Source: Oreohelix idahoensis
Lineage: Eukaryota; Mollusca; Gastropoda; Stylommatophora; Oreohelicidae
NCBI GenBank assembly: GCA_024509875.1
Contig: JAMPIV010015294.1
Coordinates: 558,001-622,000, forward strand
Direction of reading: 5' to 3'
DNA length: 64,000 bases
Positions 1 through 13,603 of the stretch are shown in pieces. The position numbers and the translations under genes are program-made. Each line of letters begins with the position of its first letter. The first letter of the stretch is position 1. The notes under the pieces were generated by a model. That model did not search any database, was not told the DNA's origin, and saw nothing but the letters and a program-made list of their open reading frames with translations.

Positions 1-1399
1 TTGTGATGTTAGAAGGAAACAATCCACTTTCTTCATGTTATTAGTGATGTTAGAAGGAAGTAATCCACTTTCTTCATGTTATTAATGATGTTAGAAGGAA
101 GTAATCCACTTTCTTCAGGTTATTAGTGATGTTAGAAGGAAGTAATCCACTTTCTTCATGTTATTAGTAATGTTAGAAGGAAGCAATCCACTTTCTTCAT
201 GTTATTAGTGATGTTAGAAACAAGCAATCCACTTTCTTCATGTTATTAGGGATGTTAGAAGGTAGTAATCCACTTTCTTCATGTTATTAGTGATGTTAGA
301 AGGAAGTAATCCACTTTCTTCAGGTTATTAGTGATGTTAGAAGGAAGTAATCCACTTTCTTCATGTTATTAGTGATGTTAGAAGGAAGCAATCCACTTTC
401 TTCATGTTATTAGTGATGTTAGAAGGAAGCAATCGACTTTCTGCATGTTATTAGTGATGTTAGAAGGAAACAATCCACTTTCTGCATGTTATTAGTGATG
501 TTAGAAGGAAGCAATCCACTTTCTTCATGTTATTAGCGATATTAGAATGAAGCAATCCACTTTCTTCATATTATTAGTGATGTTAGAAGGAAGCAATCCA
601 TTTTCTTCATGTTATTAGCGATGTTAGAAGGAAGCAATCCACTTTCTTCATGTTATTAGTGATGTTAGAAGGAAGCAATCCACGTTCTTCATGTTATTAG
701 TGGTGTTAGAAGGAAGCAATCCACTTTCTTCATGTTATTAGTGATGTTATAAGGAAACAATCCACTTTCTTCATGTTATTAGTGATGTTAGAAGGAAGCA
801 ATCCACTTTCTTCATGTTTGTTATTAGTGATGTTAGAAGGAAACAATCCACTTTCTGCATGTTATTAGTGATGTTAAAAGGAAGCAATCCACTTTCTTCG
901 TGTTTGTTATTAGTGATGTTAGAAGGAAACAATCCACTTTCTGCATGTTATTAGTGATGTTAGAAGGAAACAATCCAGTTTCTGCATGTTATTAGTGATG
1001 TTAGAAGGAAACAATCCACTTTCCTCATGTTATTAGTGGTGTTAGAAGAAAGCAATCCACTTTCTTCATGTTTGTTATTAGTGATGTTAGAAGGAAACAA
1101 TCCAATTTCTGCATGTTATTAATGATGTTAGAAGGAAACAATCCACTTTCTGCATGTTATTAGTGATGTTAGAAGGAAACAATCCACTTTCTTCATGTTA
1201 TTAGTGATGTTAGAAGGAAACAATCCACTTTCTTCATGTTTGTTATTAGTGATGTTAGAAGGAAACAATCCACTTTCTTCATGTTATTAGTGATGTTAGA
1301 AGGAAAAAATCCACTTTCTTCATGTTATTTGTGATGTTAGAAGTAAACAGTTCACTTTCTGCATTTTATTAGTGATGTTAGAAGGAAGTAATCCACTTT

Positions 1400-4300
1400 C
1401 TTCATGTTATTAGTGATGTTAGAAGGAAGTAATCCACTTTCTTCATGTTATTAGTGATGTTAGAAGGAAGCAATCCATTTTCTTCATGTTATTAGTGATG
1501 TTAGAAGGAAGTAATCCACTTTCTTCATGTTATTAGTGATGTTAGAAGGAAACAATCCACTTTCTGCATGTTATTAGTGATGTTAGAAGGAACAATCCAC
1601 TTTCTTCAGGTTAGTAGTGATGTTATAAGGAAACAATCCACTTTCTTCATGTTATTTGTGATGTTAGAAGGAAGTAATCCACTTTCTTAATGTTATTAGT
1701 GATGCTAGAAGGAAGTAATCCACTTTCTTCATGTTATTAGTGATGTTAGAAGGAAGTAATCCACTTTCTTCATGTTATTAGTGATGTTAGAAGGAAACAA
1801 TCCACTTTCTGCATGTTATTAGTGATGTTAGAAGGAAACAATCCACTTTCTTCGGGTTATTAGTGATGTTAGATGGAAGTAATCCACTTTCTTCATGTTA
1901 TTAGTGATGTTAGAAGGAAGTAATCCACTTTCTTCATGTTGTTAGTGATGTTAGAAGGAAGTAATCCACTTCCTTCATGTTATTAGTGATGTTAGAAGGA
2001 AACAATCCACTTTCTTCATGTTATTAGTGATGTTAGAAGGAAACAATCCACTTTCTTCAGGTTATTAGTGATGTTAGAAGGAAACAATCCACTTTCTTCA
2101 TGTTATTAGTGATGTTAGAAGGAAGTAATCCACTTTCTTCATGTTATTAGTGATGCTAGAAGGAAGTAATCCACTTTCTTCATGTTATTAGTGATGTTAG
2201 AAGGAAGTAATCCACTTTTTAAAGTTATTAGTGATGTTAGAAGGAAGTAATCCACTTTCTTCAGGTTATTAGTGATGTTAGAAGGAAGCAATCCAGTTTC
2301 TTCATGTTATTAGTGATGTTAGAAGGCAGTAATCCACTTTCTTCATGTTATTAGTGATGTTAGAAGGAAGCAATCCATTTTCTTCATGTTATTAATGATG
2401 CTAGAAGGAAGCAATCCACTTTCTTCATGTTATTATTGATGTTAGAAGGAAGCAATCCACTTTCTTCATGTTATTAGTGATGTTAGAAAGAAACAATCCA
2501 CTTTCTTCATGTTATTAGCGATGTTAGAAGAAAACAATCCACTTTATTCATGTTATTAGTGATGTTAGAAGGAAGTAATCCACTTTCTTCATGTTATTAG
2601 TGATGTTAGAAGGAAGTAATCCACTTTCTTCATGTTATTAGTGATGTTAGAAGGAAGCAATCCACTTTCTTCATGTTATTAGTGATGTTAGAAGGAAGTA
2701 ATCCACTTTCTTCATGTTATTAGTGATGTTAGAAGGAAGTAATCCACTTTCTTCATGTTATTAGTGATGTTAGAAGGAAACAATCCACTTTCTGCATGTT
2801 ATTGGTGATGTTAGAAGGAAGTAATCCACTTTCTTCATGTTATTTGTGATGTTAGAAGGAAACAATCCACTTTCTTCATGTTATTAGTGATGTTAGAAGG
2901 AAGTAATCCATTTTTTCAGGTTAATAGTGATGTTAGAAGGAAGTAATCCACTTTCTTCAGGTTATTAGTGATGTTAGAAATAAGTAATCCACTTTCTTCA
3001 TGTTATTAGTAATGTTAGAAGGAAGCAATCCACTTTCTTCATGTTATTAGTGATGTTAGAAACAAGCAATCCACTTTCTTCATGTTATTAGGGATGTTAG
3101 AAGGTAGTAATCCACTTTCTTCATGTTATTAGTGATGTTAGAAGGAAGTAATCCACTTTCTTCAGGTTATTAGTGATGTTAGAAGGAAGTAATCCACTTT
3201 CTTCATGTTATTAGTGATGTTAGAAGGAAGCAATCCACTTTCTTCATGTTATTAGTGATGTTAGAAGGAAGCAATCGACTTTCTGCATGTTATTAGTGAT
3301 GTTAGAAGGAAACAATCCACTTTCTGCATGTTATTAGTGATGTTAGAAGGAAGCAATCAACTTTCTTCATGTTATTAGTGATGTTAGAAGGAAGCAATCC
3401 ACTTTCTTCATGTTATTAATGATGCTAGAAGGAAGCAATCCACTTTCTTCATGTTATTATTGATGTTAGAAGGAAGCAATCCACTTTCTTCATGTTATTA
3501 GTGATGTTAGAAAGAAACAATCCACTTTCTTCATGTTATTAGCGATGTTAGAAGAAAACAATCCACTTTATTCATGTTATTAGTGATGTTAGAAGGAAGT
3601 AATCCACTTTCTTCATGTTATTAGTGATGTTAGAAGGAAGTAATCCACTTTCTTCATGTTATTAGTGATGTTAGAAGGAAGCAATCCACTTTCTTCATGT
3701 TATTAGTGATGTTAGAAGGAAGTAATCCACTTTCTTCATGTTATTAGTGATGTTAGAAGGAAGTAATCCACTTTCTTCATGTTATTAGTGATGTTAGAAG
3801 GAAACAATCCACTTTCTGCATGTTATTAGTGATGTTAGAAGGAAGTAATCCACTTTCTTCATGTTATTAGTGATGTTAGAAGGAAACAATCCACTTTCTG
3901 CATGTTATTAGTGATGTTAGAAGGAACAATCCACTTTCTTCAGGTTAGTAGTGATGTTAGAAGGAAACAATCCACTTTCTTCATGTTATTTGTGATGTTA
4001 GAAGGAAGTAATCCACTTTCTTAATGTTATTAGTGATGCTAGAAGGAAGTAATCCACTTTCTTCATGTTATTAGTGATGTTAGAAGGAAGTAATCCACTT
4101 TCTTCATGTTATTAGTGATGTTAGAAGGAAACAATCCACTTTCTGCATGTTATTAGTGATGTTAGAAGGAAACAATCCACTTTCTTCGGGTTATTAGTGA
4201 TGTTAGATGGAAGTAATCCACTTTCTTCATGTTATTAGTGATGTTAGAAGGAAGTAATCCACTTTCTTCATGTTGTTAGTGATGTTAGAAGGAAGTAATC

Positions 4301-7300
4301 CACTTCCTTCATGTTATTAGTGATGTTAGAAGGAAACAATCCACTTTCTTCATGTTATTAGTGATGTTAGAAGGAAACAATCCACTTTCTTCAGGTTATT
4401 AGTGATGTTAGAAGGAAACAATCCACTTTCTTCATGTTATTAGTGATGTTAGAAGGAAGTAATCCACTTTCTTCATGTTATTAGTGATGCTAGAAGGAAG
4501 TAATCCACTTTCTTCATGTTATTAGTGATGTTAGAAGGAAGTAATCCACTTTTTAAAGTTATTAGTGATGTTAGAAGGAAGTAATCCACTTTCTTCAGGT
4601 TATTAGTGATGTTAGAAGGAAGCAATCCAGTTTCTTCATGTTATTAGTGATGTTAGAAGGCAGTAATCCACTTTCTTCATGTTATTAGTGATGTTAGAAG
4701 GAAGCAATCCATTTTCTTCATGTTATTAATGATGCTAGAAGGAAGCAATCCACTTTCTTCATGTTATTATTGATGTTAGAAGGAAGCAATCCACTTTCTT
4801 CATGTTATTAGTGATGTTAGAAAGAAACAATCCACTTTCTTCATGTTATTAGCGATGTTAGAAGAAAACAATCCACTTTATTCATGTTATTAGTGATGTT
4901 AGAAGGAAGTAATCCACTTTCTTCATGTTATTAGTGATGTTAGAAGGAAGTAATCCACTTTCTTCATGTTATTAGTGATGTTAGAGGGAAGCAATCCACT
5001 TTCTTCATGTTATTAGTGATGTTAGAAGGAAGTAATCCACTTTCTTCATGTTATTAGTGATGTTAGAAGGAAGTAATCCACTTTCTTCATGTTATTAGTG
5101 ATGCTAGAAAGAAACAATCCACTTTCTGCATGTTATTAGTGATGTTAGAAGGAAGTAATCCACTTTCTTCAGGTTATTAGTGATGTTAGAAGGAAGTAAT
5201 CCACTTTCTTCATGTTATTAATGATGTTAGAAGGAAGTAATCCATTTTTTCAGGTTAATAGTGATGTTAGAAGGAAGTAATCCACTTTCTTCAGGTTATT
5301 AGTGATGTTAGAAATAAGTAATCCACTTTCTTCATGTTATTAGTAATGTTAGAAGGAAGCAATCCACTTTCTTCATGTTATTAGTGATGTTAGAAACAAG
5401 CAATCCACTTTCTTCATGTTATTAGGGATGTTAGAAGGTAGTAATCCACTTTCTTCATGTTATTAGTGATGTTAGAAGGAAGTAATCCACTTTCTTCAGG
5501 TTATTAGTGATGTTAGAAGGAAGTAATCCACTTTCTTCATGTTATTAGTGATGTTAGAAGGAAGCAATCCACTTTCTTCATGTTATTAGTGATGTTAGAA
5601 GGAAGCAATCGACTTTCTGCATGTTATTAGTGATGTTAGAAGGAAACAATCCACTTTCTGCATGTTATTAGTGATGTTAGAAGGAAGCAATCAACTTTCT
5701 TCATGTTATTAGTGATGTTAGAAGGAAGCAATCCACTTTCTTCATGTTATTAATGATGCTAGAAGGAAGCAATCCACTTTCTTCATGTTATTATTGATGT
5801 TAGAAGGAAGCAATCCACTTTCTTCATGTTATTAGTGATGTTAGAAAGAAACAATCCACTTTCTTCATGTTATTAGCGATGTTAGAAGAAAACAATCCAC
5901 TTTATTCATGTTATTAGTGATGTTAGAAGGAAGTAATCCACTTTCTTCATGTTATTAGTGATGTTAGAAGGAAGTAATCCACTTTCTTCATGTTATTAGT
6001 GATGTTAGAGGGAAGCAATCCACTTTCTTCATGTTATTAGTGATGTTAGAAGGAAGTAATCCACTTTCTTCATGTTATTAGTGATGTTAGAAGGAAGTAA
6101 TCCACTTTCTTCATGTTATTAGTGATGCTAGAAAGAAACAATCCACTTTCTGCATGTTATTAGTGATGTTAGAAGGAAGTAATCCACTTTCTTCAGGTTA
6201 TTAGTGATGTTAGAAGGAAGTAATCCACTTTCTTCATGTTATTAATGATGTTAGAAGGAAGTAATCCATTTTTTCAGGTTAATAGTGATGTTAGAAGGAA
6301 GTAATCCACTTTCTTCAGGTTATTAGTGATGTTAGAAATAAGTAATCCACTTTCTTCATGTTATTAGTAATGTTAGAAGGAAGCAATCCACTTTCTTCAT
6401 GTTATTAGTGATGTTAGAAACAAGCAATCCACTTTCTTCATGTTATTAGGGATGTTAGAAGGTAGTAATCCACTTTCTTCATGTTATTAGTGATGTTAGA
6501 AGGAAGTAATCCACTTTCTTCAGGTTATTAGTGATGTTAGAAGGAAGTAATCCACTTTCTTCATGTTATTAGTGATGTTAGAAGGAAGCAATCCACTTTC
6601 TTCATGTTATTAGTGATGTTAGAAGGAAGCAATCGACTTTCTGCATGTTATTAGTGATGTTAGAAGGAAACAATCCACTTTCTGCATGTTATTAGTGATG
6701 TTAGAAGGAAGCAATCAACTTTCTTCATGTTATTAGTGATGTTAGAAGGAAGCAATCCACTTTCTTCATGTTATTAGTGATGTTAGAAGGAAGCAATTCA
6801 CTTTCTTCATGTTATTAGTGATGTTAGAAGGAAGCAATCCACTTTCTTCATGTTATTAGTGATATTAGAAGGAAGCAATCCACTTTCTTCATGTTATTAT
6901 TAATGTAAGAAGGAAGCAATCCACTTTCTTCATGTTATTAGCGATGTTAGAAGGAAGCAATCCACTTTCTTCATGTTATTAGTGATGCTAGAAGGAAGCA
7001 ATCCACTTTCTTCATGTTATTATTGATGTTAGAAGGAAGCAATCCACTTTCTTCATGTTATTAGTGATGTTAGAAAGAAACAATCCACTTTCTTCATGTT
7101 ATTAGCGATGTTAGAAGAAAACAATCCACTTTATTCATGTTATTAGTGATGTTAGAAGGAAGTAATCCACTTTCTTCATGTTATTAGTGATGTTAGAAGG
7201 AAGTAATCCACTTTCTTCATGTTATTAGTGATGTTAGAGGGAAGCAATCCACTTTCTTCATGTTATTAGTGATGTTAGAAGGAAGTAATCCACTTTCTTC

Positions 7301-7900
7301 ATGTTATTAGTGATGTTAGAAGGAAGTAATCCACTTTCTTCATGTTATTAGTGATGCTAGAAAGAAACAATCCACTTTCTGCATGTTATTAGTGATGTTA
7401 GAAGGAAGTAATCCACTTTCTTCAGGTTATTAGTGATGTTAGAAGGAAGTAATCCACTTTCTTCATGTTATTAATGATGTTAGAAGGAAGTAATCCATTT
7501 TTTCAGGTTAATAGTGATGTTAGAAGGAAGTAATCCACTTTCTTCAGGTTATTAGTGATGTTAGAAATAAGTAATCCACTTTCTTCATGTTATTAGTAAT
7601 GTTAGAAGGAAGCAATCCACTTTCTTCATGTTATTAGTGATGTTAGAAACAAGCAATCCACTTTCTTCATGTTATTAGGGATGTTAGAAGGTAGTAATCC
7701 ACTTTCTTCATGTTATTAGTGATGTTAGAAGGAAGTAATCCACTTTCTTCAGGTTATTAGTGATGTTAGAAGGAAGTAATCCACTTTCTTCATGTTATTA
7801 GTGATGTTAGAAGGAAGCAATCCACTTTCTTCATGTTATTAGTGATGTTAGAAGGAAGCAATCGACTTTCTGCATGTTATTAGTGATGTTAGAAGGAAAC
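1400..7900. repeat. Higher-order repeats inside the satellite
   Basis: Rare monomer variants recur at fixed distances. The TTCGGG variant is at 1851 and 4185, TTTTTAAAG at 2221 and 4555, and GGGATGTTAGAAGGTAG at 3103 and 5437; all three pairs are 2334 bp apart. The TTAGAGGGAA variant is at 4981, 6005 and 7234, and the GGTAG variant at 5437, 6461 and 7690, giving 1024-bp and 1229-bp periods. 1229 equals 1024 plus exactly five monomers (205 bp). A 40-bp monomer (CCATTTTTTCAGG) explains why 1024 is one short of 25 x 41. The pattern is that of recent unequal exchange or block amplification. Confidence 0.9.
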
Positions 7901-10900
7901 AATCCACTTTCTGCATGTTATTAGTGATGTTAGAAGGAAGCAATCCACTTTCTTCATGTTATTAGTGATGTTAGAAGGAAGCAATCCACTTTCTTCATGT
8001 TATTAGTGATGTTAGAAGGAAGCAATTCACTTTCTTCATGTTATTAGTGATGTTAGAAGGAAGCAATCCACTTTCTTCATGTTATTAGTGATATTAGAAG
8101 GAAGCAATCCACTTTCTTCATGTTATTATTAATGTAAGAAGGAAGCAATCCACTTTCTTCATGTTATTAACGATGTTAGAAGGAAGCAATCCACTTTCTT
8201 CATGTTATTAGTGATGTTAGAAGGAAGCAATCCACTTTCTTCATGTTATTAGTGATGTTAGAAGGAAGCAATCCACTTTCTTCATGTTATTAGTGATGTT
8301 AGAAGGAAACAATCCACTTTCTTCATGTTATTAGTGATGTTAGAAGGAAGCAATCCACTTTCTTCATGTTATTAGTGATGTTAGAAGGAAGCAATCCACT
8401 TTCTTCATGTTTGTTATTAGTGATGTTAGAAGGAAACAATCCACTTTCTGCATGTTATTAGTGATGTTAAAAGGAAGCAATCCACTTTCTTCGTGTTTGT
8501 TATTAGTGATGTTAGAAGGAAACAATCCACTTTCTGCATGTTATTAGTGATGTTAGAAGGAAACAATCCAGTTTCTGCATGTTATTAGTGATGTTAGAAG
8601 GAAACAATCCACTTTCTTCATGTTATTAGTGATGTTAGAAGAAAGCAATCCACTTTCTTCATTTTGTTATTAGTGATGTTAGAAGGAAACAATCCAATTT
8701 CTGCATGTTATTAGTGATGTTAGAAGGAAACAATCCACTTTCTGCATGTTATTAGTGATGTAAGAAGGAAGCAATCCACTTTCTTCATGTTTGTTATTAG
8801 TGATGTTAGAAGGAAACAATCCACTTTCTGCATGTTATTAGTGATGTTAGAAGGAAACAATCCACTTTCTGCATGTTATTAGTGATGTAAGAAGGAAGCA
8901 ATCCACTTTCTTCATGTTTGTTATTAGTGATGTTAGAAGGAAACAATCCACTTTCTTCAGGTTATTAGTGATGTTAGAAGGAAGTAATCCACTTCCTTCA
9001 TGTTATTAGTGATGTTAGAAGGAAACAATCCACTTTCTTCATGTTATTAGTGATGTTAGAAGGAAACAATCCACTTTCTTCATGTTATTTGTGATGTTAG
9101 AAGTAAACAATTCACTTTCTGCATTTTATTAGTGATGTTAGAAGGAAGTAATCCACTTTCTTCAGGTTATTAGTGATGTTAGAAGGAAGTAATCCACTTT
9201 CTTCATGTTATTAGTGATGTTAGAAGGAAGTAATCCATTTTCTTCATGTTATTAGTGATGTTAGAAGGAAGCAAGCCATTTTCTTCATGTTATTAGTGAT
9301 GTTAGAAGGAAGTAATCCACTTTCTTCATGTTATTAGTGATGTTAGAAGGAAACAATCCACTTTCTGCATGTTATTAGTGATGTTAGAAGGAACAATCCA
9401 CTTTCTTCAGGTTATTAGTGATGTTAGAAGGAAACAATCCACTTTCTTCATGTTATTTGTGATGTTAGAAGGAAGTAATCCACTTTCTTCATGTTATTAG
9501 TGATGCTAGAAGGAAGTAATCCACTTTCTTCATGTTATTAGTGATGTTAGAAGGAAGTAATCCACTTTCTTCATGTTATTAGTGATGTTAGAAGGAAACA
9601 ATCCACTTTCTGCATGTTATTAGTGATGTTAGAAGGAAACAATCCACTTTCTTCGGGTTATTAGTGATGTTAGATGGAAGTGATCCACTTTCTTCATGTT
9701 ATTAGTGATGTTAGAAGGAAGTAATCCACTTTCTTCATGTTATTAGTGATGTTAGAAGGAAGTAATCCACTTCCTTCATGTTATTAGTGATGTTAGAAGG
9801 AAACAATCCACTTTCTTCATGTTATTAGTGATGTTAGAAGGAAACAATCCACTTTCTGCATGTTATTAGTGATGTTAGAAGGAAGTAATCCACTTTCTTC
9901 ATGTTATTTGTGATGTTAGAAGGAAGTAATCCACTTTCTTTATGTTATTAGTGATGTTAGAAGGAAGCAATCCACTTTCTTCATGTTATTAGTGATGTTA
10001 GAAGGAAGCAATCCACTTTCTTCATGTTATTAGTGATGTTAGAAGGAAGCAATCCACTTTCTTCATGTTATTAGTGATGTTAGAAGGAAGTAATCCACTT
10101 TCTTCATGTTATTAGTGATGTTAGAAGTAAGTAATCCACTTTCTTCATGTTATTAGTGATGTTAGAAGGAAGTAATCCACTTACTTCATGTTATTAGTGA
10201 TGTTAGATGGAAGTTATCCACTTTCTTCATGTTATTAGTGATGTTAGAAGGAAGCAATCCACTTTCTTCATGTTATTAGTGATGTTAGAAGGAAGCAATC
10301 TACTTTCCTCATGTTAGTTATTAGTGATGTTAGAAGGAAGCAATCCACTTTCTTCATGTTATTAGTGGTGTTAGAAGGAAGCAATCCACTTTCTTCATGT
10401 TATTAGTGATGTTAGAAGGAAGTAATCCACTTTCTTCATGTTTGTTATTAGTGATGTTAGAAGGAAGCAATTCACTTTCTTCATGTTATTAGTGATGTTA
10501 GAAGAAAGCAATCCACTTTCTTCATGATATTAGTGATGTTAGAAGGAAGCAATCCACTTTCTTCATGTTATTTGTGATGTTAGAAGGAAGTAATCCACTT
10601 TCTTCATGTTATTAGTGATGTTAGAAGGAAGCAATCCACTTTCTTCATGTTATTAGTGATGTTAGAAGGAAGCAATCCACTTTCTTCATGTTATTAAGAT
10701 GTTAGAAGGAAGTAATCCACTTTCTTCATGTTATTAGTGATGTTAAAAGGAAGTAATCCACTTTCTTCATGTTATTAGTGATGTTAGAACCAAGCAATCC
10801 ACTTTCTTCATGTTATTAGTGATGTTAGAAGAAAGCAATCCACTTTCTTCATGTTATTCGTGATGTTAGAAGGAAACAATCCACTTTATTCATGTTATTA

Positions 10901-11064
10901 GTGATGTTAGAAGGAAGCAATCCACTTTCTTCATGTTATTAGTGATGTTAGAAGGAAGTAATCCACTTTCTTCATGTTATTAGTGATGTTAGAAGGAAGC
11001 AATTCACTTTCTTCATGTTTGTTATTAGTGATGTTAGAAGGAAGTAATCCACTTTCTTCATGTT

Positions 11065-11069
11065 ATTAG
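11065..11069. other. Target-site duplication of element 1, left copy (ATTAG)
   Basis: The satellite reads GTTATTAG immediately before TGTCACATAG. The same five bases ATTAG follow the 3' LTR at 23786-23790, where the satellite resumes with TGATGTTAG. A 5-bp duplication is normal for Ty3/gypsy integrases. Confidence 0.9.
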
Positions 11070-13286
11070 TGTCACATAGAGATTTATGATCAATAAATTT
11101 TCTATATTCTTTTCTTTTTCTACAAGTGTCCTCTACTTTATTATCGCTCTTTTATCCTTTTCCTGTTTTGTTCAGATTCGTTCGTTTGCGACAAAATTTT
11201 CTTTCCCATTCTGACTTTACCGTTTTTTTTTGCTCATGTTAGCCACGCATTTATTACATAACGTGTCAGTCTCGGCACGAGAGGAAGAGCTTTAGAATGC
11301 ATTCCGTCAGACACAGAAAGCAGACATGTGTCTATACTTTTCTCATGACACGGCGCTCTTGAGCTAGATTCTCGACGTAAACGTATGAAAATGCATTCTG
11401 TCAGACATGGGATAGCAGACATCTGTCAACATTTCCATCTGACACGTAGCGCTACGAACAGTTTCTTAGCAGTAGGTGTGAAGACGCACTCTTGGTATGT
11501 TATGGCCAGTCGCCTGAGTTTATGGGAAGTGTTAAGAGAAGGGGAGAGACCGGCGCTATTGCGGGGTTTTGGAAATAGCGTGCATCCTTTGTCTGGGTTT
11601 TAAGATATTAACGAGAGTTTTAAACTTTATTTCGTTCAGTCCTCAAGATTCGCAGTAGACAGGTCGCTCGTGTAAAGAATAAGCTGTATAGCGAAGTTTC
11701 TCAGTTTGTTTCGACAATTTGCCGAGCTTCTAGACTTCATATATATATCAGCGTATAATTCTAAGTTGTGCGATCGCCTGTAATTCTGTGTTGAGGTAAT
11801 ATAATATATCTAGTATTTTGTGACTGTTTTAAGTGATAAATCGCTTATTTCATTTTTCTAGTTAGATTTATGCGCAGAAGAATTAAATACAAGTCTGTTA
11901 TATTCTCTAGCTGACGTGTTTCAGTGGAAAGCAGAATAAATTATAATTTCTAGCTTAAAAAAACTCATGCAGCTATAAAATAATTCAATTTAACTGCCTA
12001 GTCGAGAATATTGTAAAACTAACTTATAACTGCATAGATTCATCACTGAGTATTGATGAAATACGTATGTATTTCTATTTCATGATGGGTGATTTTATGA
12101 ATATAACTTATTTCACGGGAAGGTTTTAAACAATAAGTCAAGCCTCCGCTTGCTGTTGATAATGTAAAGTTATATCCGAGTACATAGTATGTATAGTATT
12201 TATATGCTGTTTTTCTTTATTCAGTGAAATTGGGGTGACCCAACTTTGCCAGCGTTTGAGTACACGAGAAATATCTGTGAAGTACTAAAACATTTTCCTT
12301 AAAGACTTGGTGTATAACCTTTACAAGGACTTTAATGGTTAAATGAAGTAACGGGCCCATCGAGCCTGATTTAACTCTTCCAGAGAAAAACCTCAAGTAC
12401 ATTTCAGCCCTTGTGGCAAGTAAAACATTACAAATCATTGACCTTCCGACATTTTGACGAACTGTGGGTGTGAACAATAATTATCCATTGAAAGAATTTA
12501 CCAACCGGTCATCTTCCTAAATAAGGGAAAACTCGTGATTCTGACACCGTGTGCCCGCTTAAAACTAATTCTTACCTGAACGGAGTGAAGTGACACTAAC
12601 TTAAATCTGTAAAGAAAACTATCGCACGAAGAGGACGCTCCCCGGACCCCGTGAATGAAACCACGATCTGCAGAGCTGGGAATCCGCTTCAGCAAAAGAT
12701 AGACAGGTTTAAACGGTGCGTCATACAGTGCGCCAGACGGCGAACACCAGCAAGCTATTAGGTAAGAACGTGAGACAGGGTACCCTGATGAAAGAACCGA
12801 GTGAAAGTAGACTGAGTGATGTTTTTTTTTGGACAACTATTCATTCACCCACTTTGTAATTCCATTTATGCAAATTGTTGCTACTGCAGGTATATATTTT
12901 TCCTTAGGATAGAGCATACAAATACCAAAGTCTGTTCATACCTTTAAAAGGGAAAATCATTAGACTACAGCAGATGTATCCGTGACTCTTTGGGGCTATC
13001 ATCTTTTCTGGTAACAGGACTGTGGGCTAAACATCGAGGGAAAGGATCATACTGTGGGTCTATCATTCTTGTAGCATTTTATTGATTTTATGACTATTTG
13101 TAGGCCTATATGCTCGATGTAATTTTTACGTGTTGTGATGATTTTTTTCCTGATAAATTAAATCCACTAAAACTTAATCAGTGTGTCGGGTCAGCTCGTT
13201 CCAAAATATCCATATAATCATTGTTATAGTTTTCCCACGTGTGTGCGTCTACATGTCGTCAATTGTGTGTGTGTGCACGTGAGTGG

Positions 13287-13383
<97 letters not shown>

Positions 13384-13603
13384 AATATATGTAGTCAATA
13401 GACTGTCTGACTCCTCTAGATCTTTTAGATAGGCTAAAAGAGAGAAAAGATTCTCGATTTCAGAGACAGCCTCTATTGATTTCTACCATCTCACTCGTGG
13501 AAATCTATTTCTACTATCATCTCTCACTGTGGCTATCACTCATTCTAATCTATTCAGAAGGGACCAACCCAAGTCTTAATGCCCCTATCAAAAATCTACA
13601 ACA
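11070..13603 (+). repeat. 5' LTR of element 1
   Basis: Starts TGTCACATAG and ends CTACAACA, so it has TG...CA termini. It aligns along its length with 18765-23785 once the SINE and piggyBac there are removed. Scattered substitutions separate the two copies, for example CTACAAGTG against CTACCCGTG near the start. At 2534 bp it is long for this superfamily. It contains an imperfect internal direct repeat (ATGCATTCYGTCAGACA at about 11298 and 11392) and a (TA)n tract. Small frames inside it are not conserved as proteins. Confidence 0.93.
13289..13380. repeat. (TA)n microsatellite in the 5' LTR
   Basis: About 46 uninterrupted AT dinucleotides preceded by a short (GT)n run. The corresponding place in the 3' LTR (about 23551-23566) has only a few repeats, so the tract expanded or shrank after insertion. 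Confidence 0.97.

Larger units (their letters stand above)
1..11069. repeat. 41-bp satellite array, main block
   Basis: Tandem head-to-tail copies of a 41-bp monomer with core GATGTTAGAAGGAAGTAATC followed by CACTTTCTTCATGTTATTAGT, about 270 copies. Monomers fall into recurring variants: AAGTAATCC, AAGCAATCC or AAACAATCC in the middle, and TTCATG, TGCATG or TTCAGG near the end. A 45-bp variant with an extra TTTG (CATGTTTGTTATTAG) is concentrated near 815-1260, 8410-8930 and 10440. Each monomer has an imperfect dyad, GAAGGAAG against CTTTCTTC around a 7-bp spacer. There are no unique spacers and no open frame. The array starts before the window. Confidence 0.98.

Noticed and set aside
1..11069. 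CRISPR array
   Set aside because: Monomers are contiguous with no unique spacers, the period is the whole unit, and the setting is eukaryotic. It is a satellite.
11234..11603. Small frames in the 5' LTR of element 1 (also at 12217-12836, with matches in the 3' LTR at 18928-19297 and 22478-22953)
   Set aside because: They recur only because the LTR is duplicated. There are no domains, and homologous frames differ in length between the two LTRs.
13183..13401. 72-codon frame with (IY)n
   Set aside because: It is the translation of a (TA)n microsatellite. The same holds for 49559-49756.
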